This document shows positions 1 to 12,060 of a stretch of DNA of 64,000 nt, piece by piece. Source of the DNA: Vesta saturnalis (taxonomy: Eukaryota > Arthropoda > Insecta > Coleoptera > Lampyridae). Position 1 is the first letter of the stretch. Each line of letters opens with the position of its first letter. A model generated the notes under the pieces. The model was given only the letters and a program-made list of their open reading frames with translations, ran no database searches and had not been told where the DNA came from. A program made the translations under genes and the position numbers. The stretch lies in contig JARFJB010000749.1 in assembly GCA_036346205.1 (NCBI GenBank), positions 1,516,001 to 1,580,000 on the forward strand, in the 5' to 3' direction.

Positions 1-548
1 CCTATATAAATAAGGCTTTATAATTGCACGTAGAATCCAAATATCGAATGGTATACAGGGTGTTCCATTAAAAAAAGACTAACTTTATCTTGCCCTGCTT
101 AGGGCAATTTTAAAATTTTAGAATAATTTTAAAATGCGCACACTTACTAGCCATTTAATATGATTACTTTATTCTATCGTTGACTCTCCCTGTACTTTGT
201 ACAACTGTTTTTACACTAATATATACTAAAGGCGTCGGTCTGAACTGAACTGATAGAAATGATATAAGCCTCGTCCTATGGACCACCGCTTGGTCGTGGT
301 TGAAATAATTGTTATCATAAACAGCCAATGCCCATCTTCGCTTTCCTATTACTTCTCTTCTGCAGAAGTAAACAATAATTCCTTGCATAGCGCACACTAT
401 GATTACATTTTGTAAAAAAATAAAAACGGTAAAAAACTTGAACGTATGGCCGTTCTACTATATCACTTACCAAATATTTCTGTCTTGATCCTCACTTTGA
501 CTATATACTAAGACCTTTTGTAAAAAAAAACAGTAAATCTATTTATAC
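1..548. other. No gene seen; solo mariner-type end near 54
   Basis: AT-rich sequence without a credible reading frame. At 54-66 it reads TACAGGGTGTTCC, the type of terminus that ends many mariner-like elements elsewhere in this window, followed by an A-run. I found no matching inverted end nearby, so this looks like an orphan TE terminus. Confidence 0.5.
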
Positions 549-560
549 CTAAGGCCGTGT

Positions 561-835
561 GCCTGCCTGTGCACAATATAATTCGGTCTCTAGATCCCCC
601 ATCGACCGTTGGTTTTCACTATATGCTTGCTCATGTACTTTAGTTGTGCAAAAAAACCAACATTTTTGCAAAATTTGAAGAGGGAAGGAGTGAACGAAGC
701 CTGCCTGTGCACAATATAATTCGGTCTCTAGACCCTCTATCGACCGTTGGTTTTCGCTATATGCTTGCTCATGTACTTTAATTGTGCAAGAAACCAACAT
801 TTTTGCAAAATTTGAAGAGGGAAGGAGTGAACGAA
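561..835. repeat. Two-copy tandem duplication, 138-bp unit
   Basis: Units at 561-698 and 699-835 are nearly identical. Both start GCCTGCCTGTGCACAATATA and end GGGAAGGAGTGAACGAA. They differ by a few substitutions and a one-base change in the A-run after GTGC. No coding signal runs consistently through both. It looks like a recent local duplication at the head of the degenerate array that follows. Confidence 0.9.
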
Positions 836-839
836 TGTT

Positions 840-1460
840 GCCCAAAACCAATTTGGTTGGAGTCGCAGCCAAATGGATTACTTCGATGACCAAGCTCTTA
901 GTTTTATGCCCCATGAGTGTTTGTCAACATCTGGACTATTCCAAAATCTGTATTTATACACGCTGGTTTCGATGGGGTCGCAGTAGAATTGAGTGTCTCG
1001 ATGACTAAGAGACAAAGTTTGAGAGTCAGTACTTGAGTGGAAGTTACATTAAAATCTGTACTGATAATACAACTTTCGATGTGTAGGCGGAAAAATGGAT
1101 TCTCTCGATTACCAAGAGCTAGATTATGCCATCCGGGAGTGATGGGCAGCATTTAGGTCGAACCTTGCCCAAAATCTATGGAGACAAAGTCTGTGTTGGT
1201 CGGCATTTGGACAGAATGTAGCCTAAAATCTATACTGACACACCCCTTTCATTGTGGAGTCGGCAAAATGAATTCCCTCGATTACAAAGAGTTAAATTAT
1301 GTGGTCCATGCGTATTGAACAGTGTTTGTGCCGAATTTTGGCATCTATATTTATATCACCAATTTCGTTTGGTTGGTGCAAAATGCATTCCTTCGATGAC
1401 CAGTAGCTGAATTATAAGCCCCATGACTGTTTGTTCGCATTTGGACTGAATGTTATTAAA
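840..1460. repeat. Degenerate tandem array, unit about 110-170 bp
   Basis: A phrase like ATTCNCTCGATNACCAAGAG recurs near 878, 990, 1103, 1275 and 1391. It is each time preceded by a GTCG(G/C)NNNAATG-like stretch and followed by a phrase like GCCCCATGAGTGTTTGT. Spacing is irregular and the copies are well diverged. This is an old minisatellite or satellite fragment; no protein is supported. Confidence 0.7.
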
Positions 1461-1559
1461 ATCTATTTATATGAAATTAAATCACTGTATCTCAACCTTT
1501 ACATTGATTTTGTTCTGTTAATGTTAAGAATGAAATTTGCACTAATCGTGTTGTTAATG

Positions 1560-1915
1560 ATCACTTTAGCTCTGACGGATTTACCACACTTTCACGGAAA
1601 GTTCGTCAAAGAAAGTCTACCCCTGGAAGGGTCTGGTGAAAGTTTAAATATTAAAGCTGCTAAACCGCTATTCACATTTGCACATCTATAACTTGGACCC
1701 TAATATAACCTCGAAAGATGTAATTGAACACTTACTTAAAAATACTTTCAGTGAAGTCAAATGTGACGAACTTAAATCCAAACGTCCTGAAGAATACAGC
1801 TCTTTCTGTTTTAAGTGACGAATTTCTCAATCTCAAAAAGCCAAAAGTTTGTCCGAAAGGGGCGCGGTGCAATAATTTTTTATTCCGTGTAATAAACAAT
1901 GAGAACTCAATTTGA
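1560..1915 (+). pseudogene. LINE ORF1 C-terminal remnant (nucleic-acid-binding protein)
   Basis: After the piece ending KPLFTFAHL, the frame shifts and continues LDPNITSKDVIEHLLK, then KCDELKSKRPEEYSSF, then a phrase like CPKGARCNNFLFR. This resembles the conserved end of ORF1 proteins in jockey/CR1-like elements (xSRLDPxxTxxDVxxYL ... KxxxxxYxSFKV ... WPxGxxVRxFF). Such proteins bind element RNA in the retrotransposition particle. Several frame changes are needed, so it is broken. The short open frame at 1431-1691 that seems to begin with a signal peptide is the upstream part of this remnant. Confidence 0.55.
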
Positions 1916-2009
1916 CTGTAAACCATAGCTTTCAACCTGCGAGGCGTACTGTGAGTATTATAAACAAAGATACTGTTTTTAATTTTAACTTAAAGTGATA
2001 TCTTCAAAA

Positions 2010-3690
2010 CTTACAGAGTTTGAAGTCCAAAGTAAACGAATGCTTCAACAACGTAAACTTTTCCCTTCTGTATGATGGTCTTACTGGTCATTTCTTAACC
2101 ACTGTTCTGATGTTAACGCAGCTGTATCCGCATTCTATGAAATCCTAACTTTAATTTTGAATGAGCATGTGCCTCGCTTTTTTTAACCATCTAAACGTAA
2201 ATAACCTAAATGGTTTTCTAAAGAAATTATTTATAATATCAGACTCAAGGCGAAATACCACCATAAATTAAAAAAACTTACCATGAGGAATTTAAGCGAT
2301 TACTCCTTCTAATCAAGTCCCAAATATCTGCAGCGTATAAAGCTTTTCTACGACACGTAGTCCTCTACGTGTCGTAGAAAAGCTCTTCTGATTCAAACTC
2401 ATTTTGGCAATATGCCCAGTTTAAAAAAGGTAGAACTAGAACACTCCTCAAATTTGCATGAGCGGTTCAATTTTAGCAGATCCATCAAAAATTGTTAATT
2501 GTTTTGCATCTTTCTTTAGTTCTACTCATTTGCCACCTACGAATCATTCTTTTACTCCAACATTTTGCACTGCAATAACTGCATCTCAGTATCGAACTTT
2601 TCTGAAAATTAAATTAAACAGTCCTAAAAAAAAACTAAAAAACTGCAAAACTGTTGGTGTTGATCTACTTTCTTATTAAAAGATTGTACTCCCATCTTTA
2701 GCTCCCCGCTACCGATACTATTCAATTTAACACTCCACCTTTCCAGATATCTGGCAGGTGACTAACATTTGTCCTGTATTCAAAAGTGACAAACACGAAA
2801 CTACAAATTGGTGGCCTTGCTAAAGTCTTTGAAATGGTGCTTTACGACCGAATTTGTCCTATGTTGTCTAAATCTATGTCTCCATTCCAGCATGGATTTA
2901 TATCTTAGCGTTCTCCTGTTACTAATTTGGCTTGTTTTATGCACTATGTTACGCCTATGATCGATAATCGAGGACAAATTGACGTGATATACACCGAATT
3001 CTCAAAAACCTTTGATCGAGTTGATGCTGTCGAGTAAACTTGATGCACTGGGGTGTAGCAATAATGTTTAAAGCTGATATCGTCCTACTTAACTAAGCGA
3101 GTGCAAAAAGTAATATATAACGGGTACGAGTTTGAAGAATTCCTTGCTATTTTAGGAGTACCTCAAGGTTCGAATATAGGACCACTAATGTTTTTTGTGT
3201 TCATAAATGACATCTTAGATACGCGTAGATCAAATAAGCTAACGTTTGCAGATGACCTCAAAATATTTATACCGATTAGCTCTATCAGAGATTGCTTATT
3301 TTTGCAATACCAGCTTAATGTAATTAATAAATGGCGTGTTGAAAACTACCTCAACTTAAATGTGTCTAATTGCAACGTCCTCTCACTTACACGTAAGAAA
3401 GGTCCTATTGTGTACAACTATAAGCTTGGCCATGAACTTCTTTCTCGTTGTACGTCTATCAAAGATTTAGGAGTTATAATAGACGACTTGCTTAATTTTA
3501 AGAACCACATTAATTTTATAATTCATTTGTAGAAATTGTTCATCTTTTTCAAATTCTGACTCGTTATCTAATCTCTATTTTGCGTTTGTGAGGTGTAAAC
3601 TTGAGAATGCGTTGACAATATGGAATCCACACACATCATCTCAAATATCTACAATAGAACGTGTACAAGTAAATTGTTAAAATTTGTATC
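2010..3690 (+). pseudogene. LINE ORF2 reverse transcriptase remnant
   Basis: Plus-strand fragments in changing frames give a pre-RT linker (KWFSKEII, KAKYHHKFKKTYHEEFKRF, SNSFWQYAQFKK), then RT finger motifs near 2885-3020 (PFQHGFI, then FSKTFDRVD). The longest open piece is 3101-3532 (143 residues), with GVPQGS at residues 19-24 and the catalytic FADD box at residues 49-52 (3245-3256). A phrase like LENALTIWNPHTSS near 3600 is the thumb region. The protein would copy element RNA at a nicked target site. Loss of the endonuclease, repeated frameshifts and an inserted hairpin make it a pseudogene. Confidence 0.8.
2341..2384. repeat. Perfect 20-bp hairpin inside the LINE linker
   Basis: AGCTTTTCTACGACACGTAG (2341-2360), TCCT, then its exact reverse complement (2365-2384). 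The right arm restores normal LINE sequence (KAFL... then SDSNSF), so part of the element was copied back on itself. Confidence 0.95.
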
Positions 3691-3699
3691 ACTCAAGGT

Positions 3700-4944
3700 C
3701 AATGGAGTTTAAAATGGCCCAATGACACAATTTCCTACAATTTTTCTTCAAACATTGAATGACCACCTATTCTGGGACCGCGAATGTGGTTTCTCTGAGA
3801 CATAATGAACTTTATGTCGGTTTAGTTCTCTATTGTGAAATGTTATGAATAGGCAACTTAATATGGTTTAAAACTTTCCATTTTGCGGTTTTATCAGTAT
3901 CCAGCTACTATTAAGTAGACCTCTGACTGACGTGGTCATCTTCAGTTACGTTCAAAAGTACTGTTAATTCATTTTTTTTCCTAACGACTGGTTTTTCTCT
4001 TTCCTGTTTTTCGTATTAAACACTACCAATACGGCGGAAGCGTTCAGGTAACTTTTCAAATGCCGTATATGTTGGTTGTCGTTGTTTTATACATTTAGCC
4101 TTGTAAATTCTTATTGCTGACAAACCATTTTTAACACTATCTCGTAATAAAAATTAACTCTTTATAAATATTAAGTTTCTCTCAAACATAAAACTTTAAC
4201 TTACCGCTTTTTCTTTGGCCAGATATTTTGAAAACTAAATTCTACCATTTTAAAACAAAATTGTTTTTCCAAAGAACACATTGAAACTACAATATACAGG
4301 ATGTTTCATTAAAAACAACGGAAAAAATGACTCCAAATGACCTCCAAATTTATTTATTTAAAAAACATCAGATATTTTCGGAAATAATCATTTTAGGTGT
4401 GTACTCTTAACAAAATTCGAAAAACATTGAAAACAGAACAGGACATTAAGAACGTTCTTCTAAAATTTAATTAAAAAAGGTCTTTACAGGTTTTTCACTA
4501 AAATGAACAGTCTTCAAGGTATTCGCAAAACGTAATTTGTAAACGAATTTAAAGAAAATTTGGCAGAACCGAGAGGTTTCAGTATTTAACTAAATGTCGC
4601 CCGAAAATTCAGGTATATTCATAGCATAATATATACTTGATCAAACAAGATCTGTACTTAAAATCTCGCATAACACACATTGAATTCACATTTTCAGTGA
4701 AATTCGTAATTTTGTAATTAATATTCGTGTTCAGCCGATGTATTGTCCCTGTTCAATAATAGTCTGCGTAGGGTCCAGGAGGTTCGCTGTTGTGTCCACA
4801 CTCGGCATAGTGTCTAATGCTGAGAGTCGGCGATCTAAATGTAGTCTGCGTTCTGTCCATAGCAGCTGGCGTTATAGTTAGTATGTTACCTGATCAAACG
4901 GCTTTAGCGCCGTGTAGTGCTTATAAAAATAAGCATACAGCCGA
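3700..4944. other. No gene; orphan mariner-type end near 4294
   Basis: AT-rich, no coding frame above background. TATACAGGATGTTTCATT at about 4292-4309 is another mariner-type terminus with no visible partner. From about 4740 to 4930 short phrases such as CTCGGCATAGTGT and GAGTCGGCGATCT resemble phrases in the 400-bp subrepeats at 6.4-8.3 kb, so the unclassified repeat may begin here. Confidence 0.4.
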
Positions 4945-6370
4945 CTAACTACAGTGGAGATGGGCGGGTTCGAGGTAAGACATAAAATGACTGAAATTCG
5001 ACTGCAAACACCCTACGCTTACCCTAAAACAAAGCTCAAAATCGGGGGTACATGTCATATAAGCGCCATCTTGATCTCTACTTATCTGAAAGGTTATCTT
5101 AAGTTGAAATGTAAATCTTGCGAGATCACGGACCGCAAGGTATTCACTTACTCTGTGCACAAAACTCTAGACTTCCTGTATAAACCTTGTATAATTCACT
5201 TTGAATGTAATCAATTGATTTAAGTACTTTTCGAAAACACAAGTCCAAAATATTATCAATTCTAACTGCAATGTTTGTTCCACCCTCGTATAAATATGAA
5301 CTAACATTTATAGTTACTGTCCGATTACTATCCGATATAAATAAATAAACAACGCCCAATTTGGAAAATTATAGTTAAATCTATTAAGTTTTATACTGAT
5401 TGGCAAATGTACTCCCACTAATTGGTAGATGCAGATTTTTAAATATGAAATCACTGATTCCTATTCTAAAATAAAACGGACGTAACGATCTGCGTATAAT
5501 TCGGAATGTATGTTCTTTCAAATACAAATACAAATTTTATCATTAATGCATTAAAACGTTTGCGAACATGATTGGTTCAAGTCGTAACTATTATTTTCAT
5601 TTAAAAAAATGATGAAATAAGGACTAATATGGTCACTGAGATTCAGGTCTTTATTGTATCTTCAATTCAATCACCGAAATAAAAGCAATTAAATTTTGTA
5701 ATAGGCTTGTCTAAAAGAAATCTAATTGTCAAGTTAACATTCACAAATAAAGGTAAAAACAAAAAATTGTTTTCACTACAATTCAAATATACAAGTGAGT
5801 TGAATAATTAACTCTATTAAAATAAGTTTTTAATATTAATATAGATATACATTGGCTTCCGCAATGATTCTAAACACAAAACAAAGAAAATACTTTTGTC
5901 CTTACTAAGTCATATTCTAGTTTTACGCTAACACAAAAAAGGTAGTAATTAGGATTAATTGTCCTTATGGTTTTATTAAAATACAATAATAGCGATAGCT
6001 CCTTTATAGGACAATCAATCTTTCACTACACAACAATATACAAATTTGTCTTCCCCAATAACTTTCTACACCTTTAAAATGAAGTATTCCACCTTAACGA
6101 GATTGAACTCCTTTAATTAATCCTTGAAATTTTACACACTTGCGTGCACTAACAAGTCTCTTAACGTTTGCACTAGATCTAAGCTTCGCCGGTTTTACGT
6201 GCTTCAACGCTTGTATCAATTAGGTAATTAATTTACTGTATTCCTTTTTAAGTGTTCGTCACATAATTTAAAATTTTAATACACTTGGTGACCAAATTCT
6301 TATTTATACACTAAATTTATTTTATGTTGTGAAAAACGCACATGAAAATTTTCCATTATCAAATCCTGAA

Positions 6371-8340
6371 TCATTTATGCGAATAAAATACATACATTTT
6401 CATTCCATACTTTATTACGATACAATACCATTAATCTTCTCGCGCTACCCAGTTTGAACCTGCATTCCTGAAAATAAAGTAGCTACACAGGGATGTGCAT
6501 TATTGTCCCGATTGGAGTTTTACTAAAGTATTATTTCTCATTCCAATCTATTTCTTTCAACTAACAATCTTTTTATACAACATTCAAATGTCTTTTTACA
6601 CAACATTCATCTGCCTATTGAAATCCTAGTGACTTAACAATTATATTAATACACTTTAAAGAATTCTCTGGTACAAACACACGTTTACACAATGTCAGAA
6701 ATGCGTCGTACGTACAATATAACTACATATATAGTTGAAATTATGTCAGAATTCCGATATCGGATTAGCACTACGGCCGAACATGCAACTTTGTCGTTTT
6801 TATACATGTTGTATGACGAAGACGGAAATGAATTTGTTGTGTATAACCCCGCCGGTGGTGAACTAAAACCTACACTGTGCACCGGCATGTCTTTACATGA
6901 ATGGCAAATATCAACTTAATTTATACAGCGTTCACCACCCACGGTGTTATACACAACAAATTTCTTTCGGTCTTCGTCATATAACATGTGGAAAAACGAC
7001 TATATCGGAATTCTATCATAATTTCAACTGTACCTAGTGAGTCAAAATAATCTCACAAGTCTTCCTAGCGTTCGTCGAGGTAATGTCCAATGTCGGCCTC
7101 CTGGGCCATATTAATATCGTGCCTCATTTATACGAATAAAATACATCCATATTCATTCGATACTTTATTAAAATATAAGTACCATTAACTTGGTCGCACT
7201 ATCCGTTAATAACGGTTTCAATCTGAATTCCTGAAAATAAATTAGCTACACCATGGCATGCATTATCGTTCCAATAGGGGTTTTACTAAAATATTTCTCA
7301 TTCCAATGTAATTATTTTAAATAATCTTTTTATGCAACATTCAAATTCCCTTTTACATAACATTAATTGAAATTCCACTTAACAAAATTCTCCCTGCAAA
7401 CACACGTTCATACAATGTTAGAAATGCGTCGTACCTATAATGTAACAGCAAATATACACAGTGAATTCAAGTAATCTTACAAGTCGGCGTAGTGTCGTCA
7501 TATTAATATCGCGACTCATTTATATGAATAAAATACATACATATTGATTCCACACTTTATTACAATACAAATATTATTAATTCGCTTGCACCACTCAGTT
7601 TGAACCTGCATTTCTGAAAATAAAGTAGCTACACAGTGGCATGCCTAATGGTCGTGCCGATCAGACTTTCACGAAAATATAATTTTATCATTCAGATTTA
7701 ATTCTTTCAAATCACAATCTTTTATACAACATTAAAATTTCCTTTTACATAACATTCATCGGTCTATTGAAATTCCAGTGGCGTAACAATTACATCAATA
7801 CACTTTAAAAAAACTGTCCCGTACAAACACATGTTCTCACAATGTCAGAAATGCGTCGTACGTACAATATAACTGTAAATATACCCAGTGAGTCAATATA
7901 ATCTGACAAGTCTGTGTAATATTCGGCCATCTGGACCATATTAATAACGTAACTCATTTATACGAATAAAATGCATACATAATCATTCAACACTTTATTA
8001 CAATACAATTACTATTAATTAGCTCGTGTCACCCAGTTTGATTTACATTCCTCAAAATAAAGTAGCTAACACTGTAGCATGCATTATCGTCCCGGTGAAG
8101 ATTTTGCTAAATTATTACTTATCATTCCAATTTAAGTTTTTAAACTCACTATCTTTTTATGCAACATTCAAGTTTCCCTTTTACATAACTGTCATTAGCC
8201 TATTGAAATTCCTGTGGCGTAACAATTACATGAAAATATTTAAAAAAAAAACATTCTGTAAATGCACACAAGTCAAAATCCCCAAGTCGGCGTAGTGTTC
8301 ATCGGGGTAGTGTCCAAATTTCGGCTATCTGAACTATAGT
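6371..8340. repeat. Tandem subrepeat array, four units of about 390-450 bp
   Basis: Each unit starts with CTCATTTATRCGAATAAAATRC, then has TTTATTACAATACAA, CTGAAAATAAAGTAGCTACAC, GCATTATCGTCCC, TTTTTATACAACATTCAA, CACAATGTCAGAAATGCGTC, and ends with a CGGCCATCTGGACCATATTA-like phrase. Units start near 6371, 7124, 7515 and 7953. The first is about 300 bp longer because a foldback MITE sits in it. The units are clearly diverged and non-coding. Confidence 0.85.
6733..7029. mobile_element. Foldback MITE inside the first subrepeat
   Basis: Ends AGTTGAAATTATG and CATAATTTCAACT are inverted. The left arm (6733-6863) pairs with the right arm (6930-7029) over about 100 bp, with an extra 30 bp or so in the left arm. 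The sister units at 7870 and 7455 read straight from AATATAACTGTAAATATA into CCCAGTGAGTC, so this block is an insertion, probably at a TA. It has no transposase and is likely a non-autonomous DNA element. The small open frames across it arise from the palindrome. Confidence 0.85.
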
Positions 8341-8524
8341 AATGTCGTGTCGGCATTGTGGACATTCAGTCTTTTGTCATAAACCCTTTACAAGATACAC
8401 AAACGTAAAAGTTAATCAAAAAATATTACCTGTAAAACAAAAGATATAAAATGAGCACAAAAGTGGATACTAATTTGTTTAATTTACATCTGTATTATCA
8501 ATGTACTTTGTTTAAATAAAATAT

Positions 8525-8587
<63 letters not shown>

Positions 8588-8860
8588 GTAATTACGTTTG
8601 TATTGCTAATAATTAGAATTATGGCTGAGGTTATATTCCCGTGAAAATGAATTTTCTGAATAGTTATGAAAAATCTTAGCAATATAATTTAGTACTTATA
8701 TCATAACAATTTATTTCAATGTTCACCGGTATCACAAACACGATAAAAACTCAAAATTTTGAATGTGCATTGCTACGTCAGCGCGGTAAGGAAGCCATTC
8801 TCTTCATAATGTAGGGTTTACATATAATTCTAGCGTAACAATACTTTATATACAGATATA
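8341..8860. other. No gene; CT/TA microsatellite
   Basis: AT-rich spacer with a (CT)n run at 8525-8549 that changes into a (TA)n run at 8550-8582. Nothing else recognised. Confidence 0.6.
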
Positions 8861-9465
8861 TACAGGACGTCCCAAAATTCTGGTCTCAAACGATTGCGCA
8901 GTTATGGTAAAAGATAGAATTTTCAAAATTTCGTGCAAGTTGTACCATAAAGGAACACATATTCAGAAATATTATTGACTATATAGGGTGTTCCAGAAAT
9001 GTGTGGCTATATTAACTATATTTTTTAAATGGAACGCCCTGTATTTTATTTCAAATTTAAATTCCCACGTTCAAGAGCATTTCAAAAATATATGGTCTTA
9101 CTAAGTTATACAGGGTATTTTATAAGATATGGCCAATAGTATACAAAAATTATTCCTAATCTGGCACCCCGGCAGTCACTAAATTTAGTAATGTGTGAAA
9201 ATTTTTTCATTTGGTTAATATTGTGAGGTTATTAGGTTTTTAGAAAATAGGTTAGATTGGTATTTCGTATCTCTTGTAATACAGGGTGAAGTAAAACTCC
9301 AATTAAAGAATATCTAAAAAATTTTAAGTGGAACACCCTGTATATTGTATTGTCATTTGTTAGCGATTGCACTAATCTTTCAAACGATTAGTATGGTCAA
9401 TTTCATTAAGCAGAATGAGAATGTCATTAAAACTGTAAAAAGTCCAACTCAGTCATAAATTGTTA
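8861..9465. repeat. Left arm of the composite inverted repeat
   Basis: Pairs with 12535-13140. Inside it are two tiny palindromes bounded by mariner-type termini: about 8983-9043 (AGGGTGTTCCAGAAA ... AATGGAACGCCCTGTA) and about 9281-9346 (TACAGGGTGAAGTAAAAC ... TGGAACACCCTGTATA). The arm is therefore itself built of TE-end material. Confidence 0.8.
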
Positions 9466-9524
9466 CACGTCCAAACCGCACTAGGCGTCGTGCATGCTTA
9501 CTAATGTAAGCGGGTTGCCAAGCC

Positions 9525-12060
9525 AGCTAACAGGGAGATGGGCGTGGTCGAAATAATAAGTAAAATGTATGATTAATATGCTCAAACACCTCACACCTAC
9601 ATTCAAACAGCTCAGTCCGGGAAAATATGTCTCTAGGCGCCACCACAATCGAAACTTTGCTAATATAATTGTCTTAAGCTGGATGTTAATTAACCCTACT
9701 TGATTGTGGAAAGTAGGATTGTGCTTACTCGGTAAACTCCTATACGAAGGTTCTAAAACAAACACTCGTCCCAAACAATTCAACTCAAACTCAAATAAAT
9801 TTAGTACTACCCAGGTTATTAAAAACTTTTTGAATACACCTCGTAAACTAAAATATCTAAAACAAAAATTATAATACGGTAACTGAATATTTTCTGCGTA
9901 TCCCTCGTATATGTATAACGTTAAATTTCTACTTATTACTGAATAAAATATTTCTTCATCCAATATTCGGTAATTAATTTTGGAAAATCCTAAATAAAAG
10001 AAGATCAATGTCTTCGGCTTAATAAATGTTACTTCAACATAATCTCTCTGAATCGTAATAGACATCCGTAACTGTATAATTTCTCAAAACTCTTGTTATA
10101 CTTAATGACATTTTTAAGACAACAGCTGATCCGTTAATTGTGCATTGCGCTAATGAAACAAACATGAAAATTTTGCAATCAACCTGGCTAATAAAACCTT
10201 TCAGGTCGCTCATAAATCTGAAAATTAAAATCTGCAAAGCTTACTTTTAAAATTGTCAAAACAAGATCACCAATTAAGTAAATGTTACAACTGTGTCTCA
10301 TACCTGGCTAAATAAACAACAGAATAAAAATTTAACGATAAGTATATATTGTCCTGCATAAAATAATCAAAAACAAATGTTTACATACACAAGGATATTT
10401 ACATATACCTCAACAACGTGGTTGAAAATCAAAACCACACGTCACTACCAATTTCTGCAAAATTCTTAATACTATACAACCCAACACAACATAATTCGAG
10501 AACGATTATCTTTTCGCTTCTAAGCTAATTAATATTTAATCACATTACGCTAATGAACTAAACCAAAGAGATAATCGTGCTTTACTACATTTTCAAAATA
10601 CTTAAATATATTCCTTACTTAAAATTGTTCATTAATCCTTGGATTTTCTTTCTCCTTTATCTCGTACATCAAATATTTGTAGTCCATATTGAAGCACATT
10701 ACAAATGCTCAACAAAACTTATTCCTCTGTGCACTCGCGAATAGTTCACTATGCGAGGTTATTACTCCCACAAACATGTAATAACGGTAAACCTTTGGTT
10801 GCCTCTTAAAATTTCTAGCAACCTTTACACCAATTTAGTCCCTTATACAAATAAAACTTTCGATGTCATATAACGTTACTTAAACATTGGCTTAATATAC
10901 AACGAACACTTCGTTCACTTAACAGGTGGTCTCATAAATACTTTTAGCTGAATCTCGTTACAAGAACACGCGCTAACCTTGACACTTCTAACGTTACAAC
11001 TGTTAACTTTATTCAAATCTGCTTACGCACTTATTATTCTCTTGAAAATAAACAAACTAATTTTATCTTTAACTTCAATTTTATTATCGTTTTATTTATG
11101 AATGTCTTTTACGATTCATCCCCGGTTCGGGTTACGCAGTTGTTTAAACAATTACTGCCTCATTAAAATTCACAAATATACTCCAACATCATCCCATTCT
11201 ATCACACAACCTTCGCGCGCGTCTTCCGCCAACCTTCACCACAGGCAACAGCCAAAAACGAAAAAGCTTAACTGACTTGTCAATCTCTGACTTTCCTATT
11301 TATAACTTCAGTCATCCATCTTTAAACATGTCTTCCTTCCGCGTTATATTCTCCAATAATATTCATTCAAAATTCCCTAGTTCCAATAGATGCTTCCCTC
11401 TATACAAGCACGCGTGTAATTACAATACATCGCCATATTTGTTCTTACTTACAAATTTTCCAATTACTTCATGAAGAAATCATTTTTCGTCATTACACTC
11501 ATTCAGTAGCCACTCTGGACCATTACACAACTTTCAACATTTATCTCCATCCTGCGCTCGATCTGCTTCCGCAACATTTGCAAAAATAAGTACCGTCTAA
11601 GGTCTCAAATCCCATATACATACACGTATTCTCAAAACAATTGCACAACATTACAAAAACTTTCTGAAATTAACACTTAAACATACCTAATCTTTCTCTA
11701 CGTATTTTCTAAAACATTCTACACTTATACTTCACATTTTCTGACCAAGATTACTCATCTGTCCTCAAACATTCCATTTCTAACAGCAGCAAAACAGTAG
11801 CGATACAGTGGTAAGCATTATCGTCCCATCGACAAATTCCTCTTCACATTTACATTCATCAGAATCTATTTATTCCAACACTAAAGTCTCTATAATACTC
11901 AAATACACGTATCTACATACAGAATTATATTTCTCCTACATTTCCATTGGCGTATCATACACCCACATACATTATGCATATACACAAAAAATTTTTTTTT
12001 TCGTTCAAACTCAATACAGCCGTACTCAAAACACGTAATACACGTCATTATAACATCCAC
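9525..12060. repeat. Unclassified repeat element, copy 2
   Basis: The left part (9525-9990) aligns with 4945-5360. A single subrepeat-like stretch at about 11785-11965 has GTAGCGATACAGTGG, GCATTATCGTCCC and CATTTCCATTGGCGTA as in the array of copy 1. Between them, 10.1-11.7 kb is AT-rich and pyrimidine-rich with no credible protein. The minus-strand open frame at 9481-10065 (194 codons) overlaps the conserved repeat but has no family signature and no open counterpart in copy 1. I do not call it a gene. Confidence 0.45.

Larger units (their letters stand above)
1560..3690 (+). mobile_element. Decayed non-LTR retrotransposon (LINE)
   Basis: Plus-strand remnant holding the end of ORF1 followed by the linker and reverse transcriptase of ORF2. 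Order and spacing fit a two-ORF LINE of the jockey/CR1 type; the exact clade cannot be fixed by eye. Many frameshifts and stops make it inactive. No clear poly(A) tail or target-site duplication was found, and the 5' end fades into the degenerate repeat array. Confidence 0.75.
4945..8380. repeat. Unclassified repeat element, copy 1
   Basis: Its left part (about 4945-5360) matches 9525-9990 in the same orientation: both have GGAGATGGGCG followed by a GGTCGAnNTAA-like stretch, then AAACACC, a CAAAGCTCA-like phrase, and GGCGCCA or AGCGCCA at similar spacing. Its right part holds the subrepeats described at 6371-8340, one of which recurs at about 11785-11965 in copy 2. No reverse transcriptase, transposase or terminal repeat is seen. 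It could be a large non-autonomous element or a rearranged satellite. Confidence 0.5.

Noticed and set aside
1534..1691. Small secreted peptide: an internal ATG gives MKFALIVLLMITLALTDLPH, like a signal peptide
   Set aside because: The downstream sequence continues in another frame as a LINE ORF1 relic, and the tail of this frame (KPLFTFAHL) fits that relic. The hydrophobic start is more simply chance in AT-rich DNA.
6371..8340. CRISPR-like array
   Set aside because: Units are about 400 bp, diverged and contiguous, with no short identical repeats and unique spacers; the sequence is eukaryotic.
9481..10065. 194-codon minus-strand open frame as a novel gene
   Set aside because: It overlaps repeat sequence shared with 4945-5360, where the frame is not open. 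Composition is AT-driven and no domain or conserved motif is seen.
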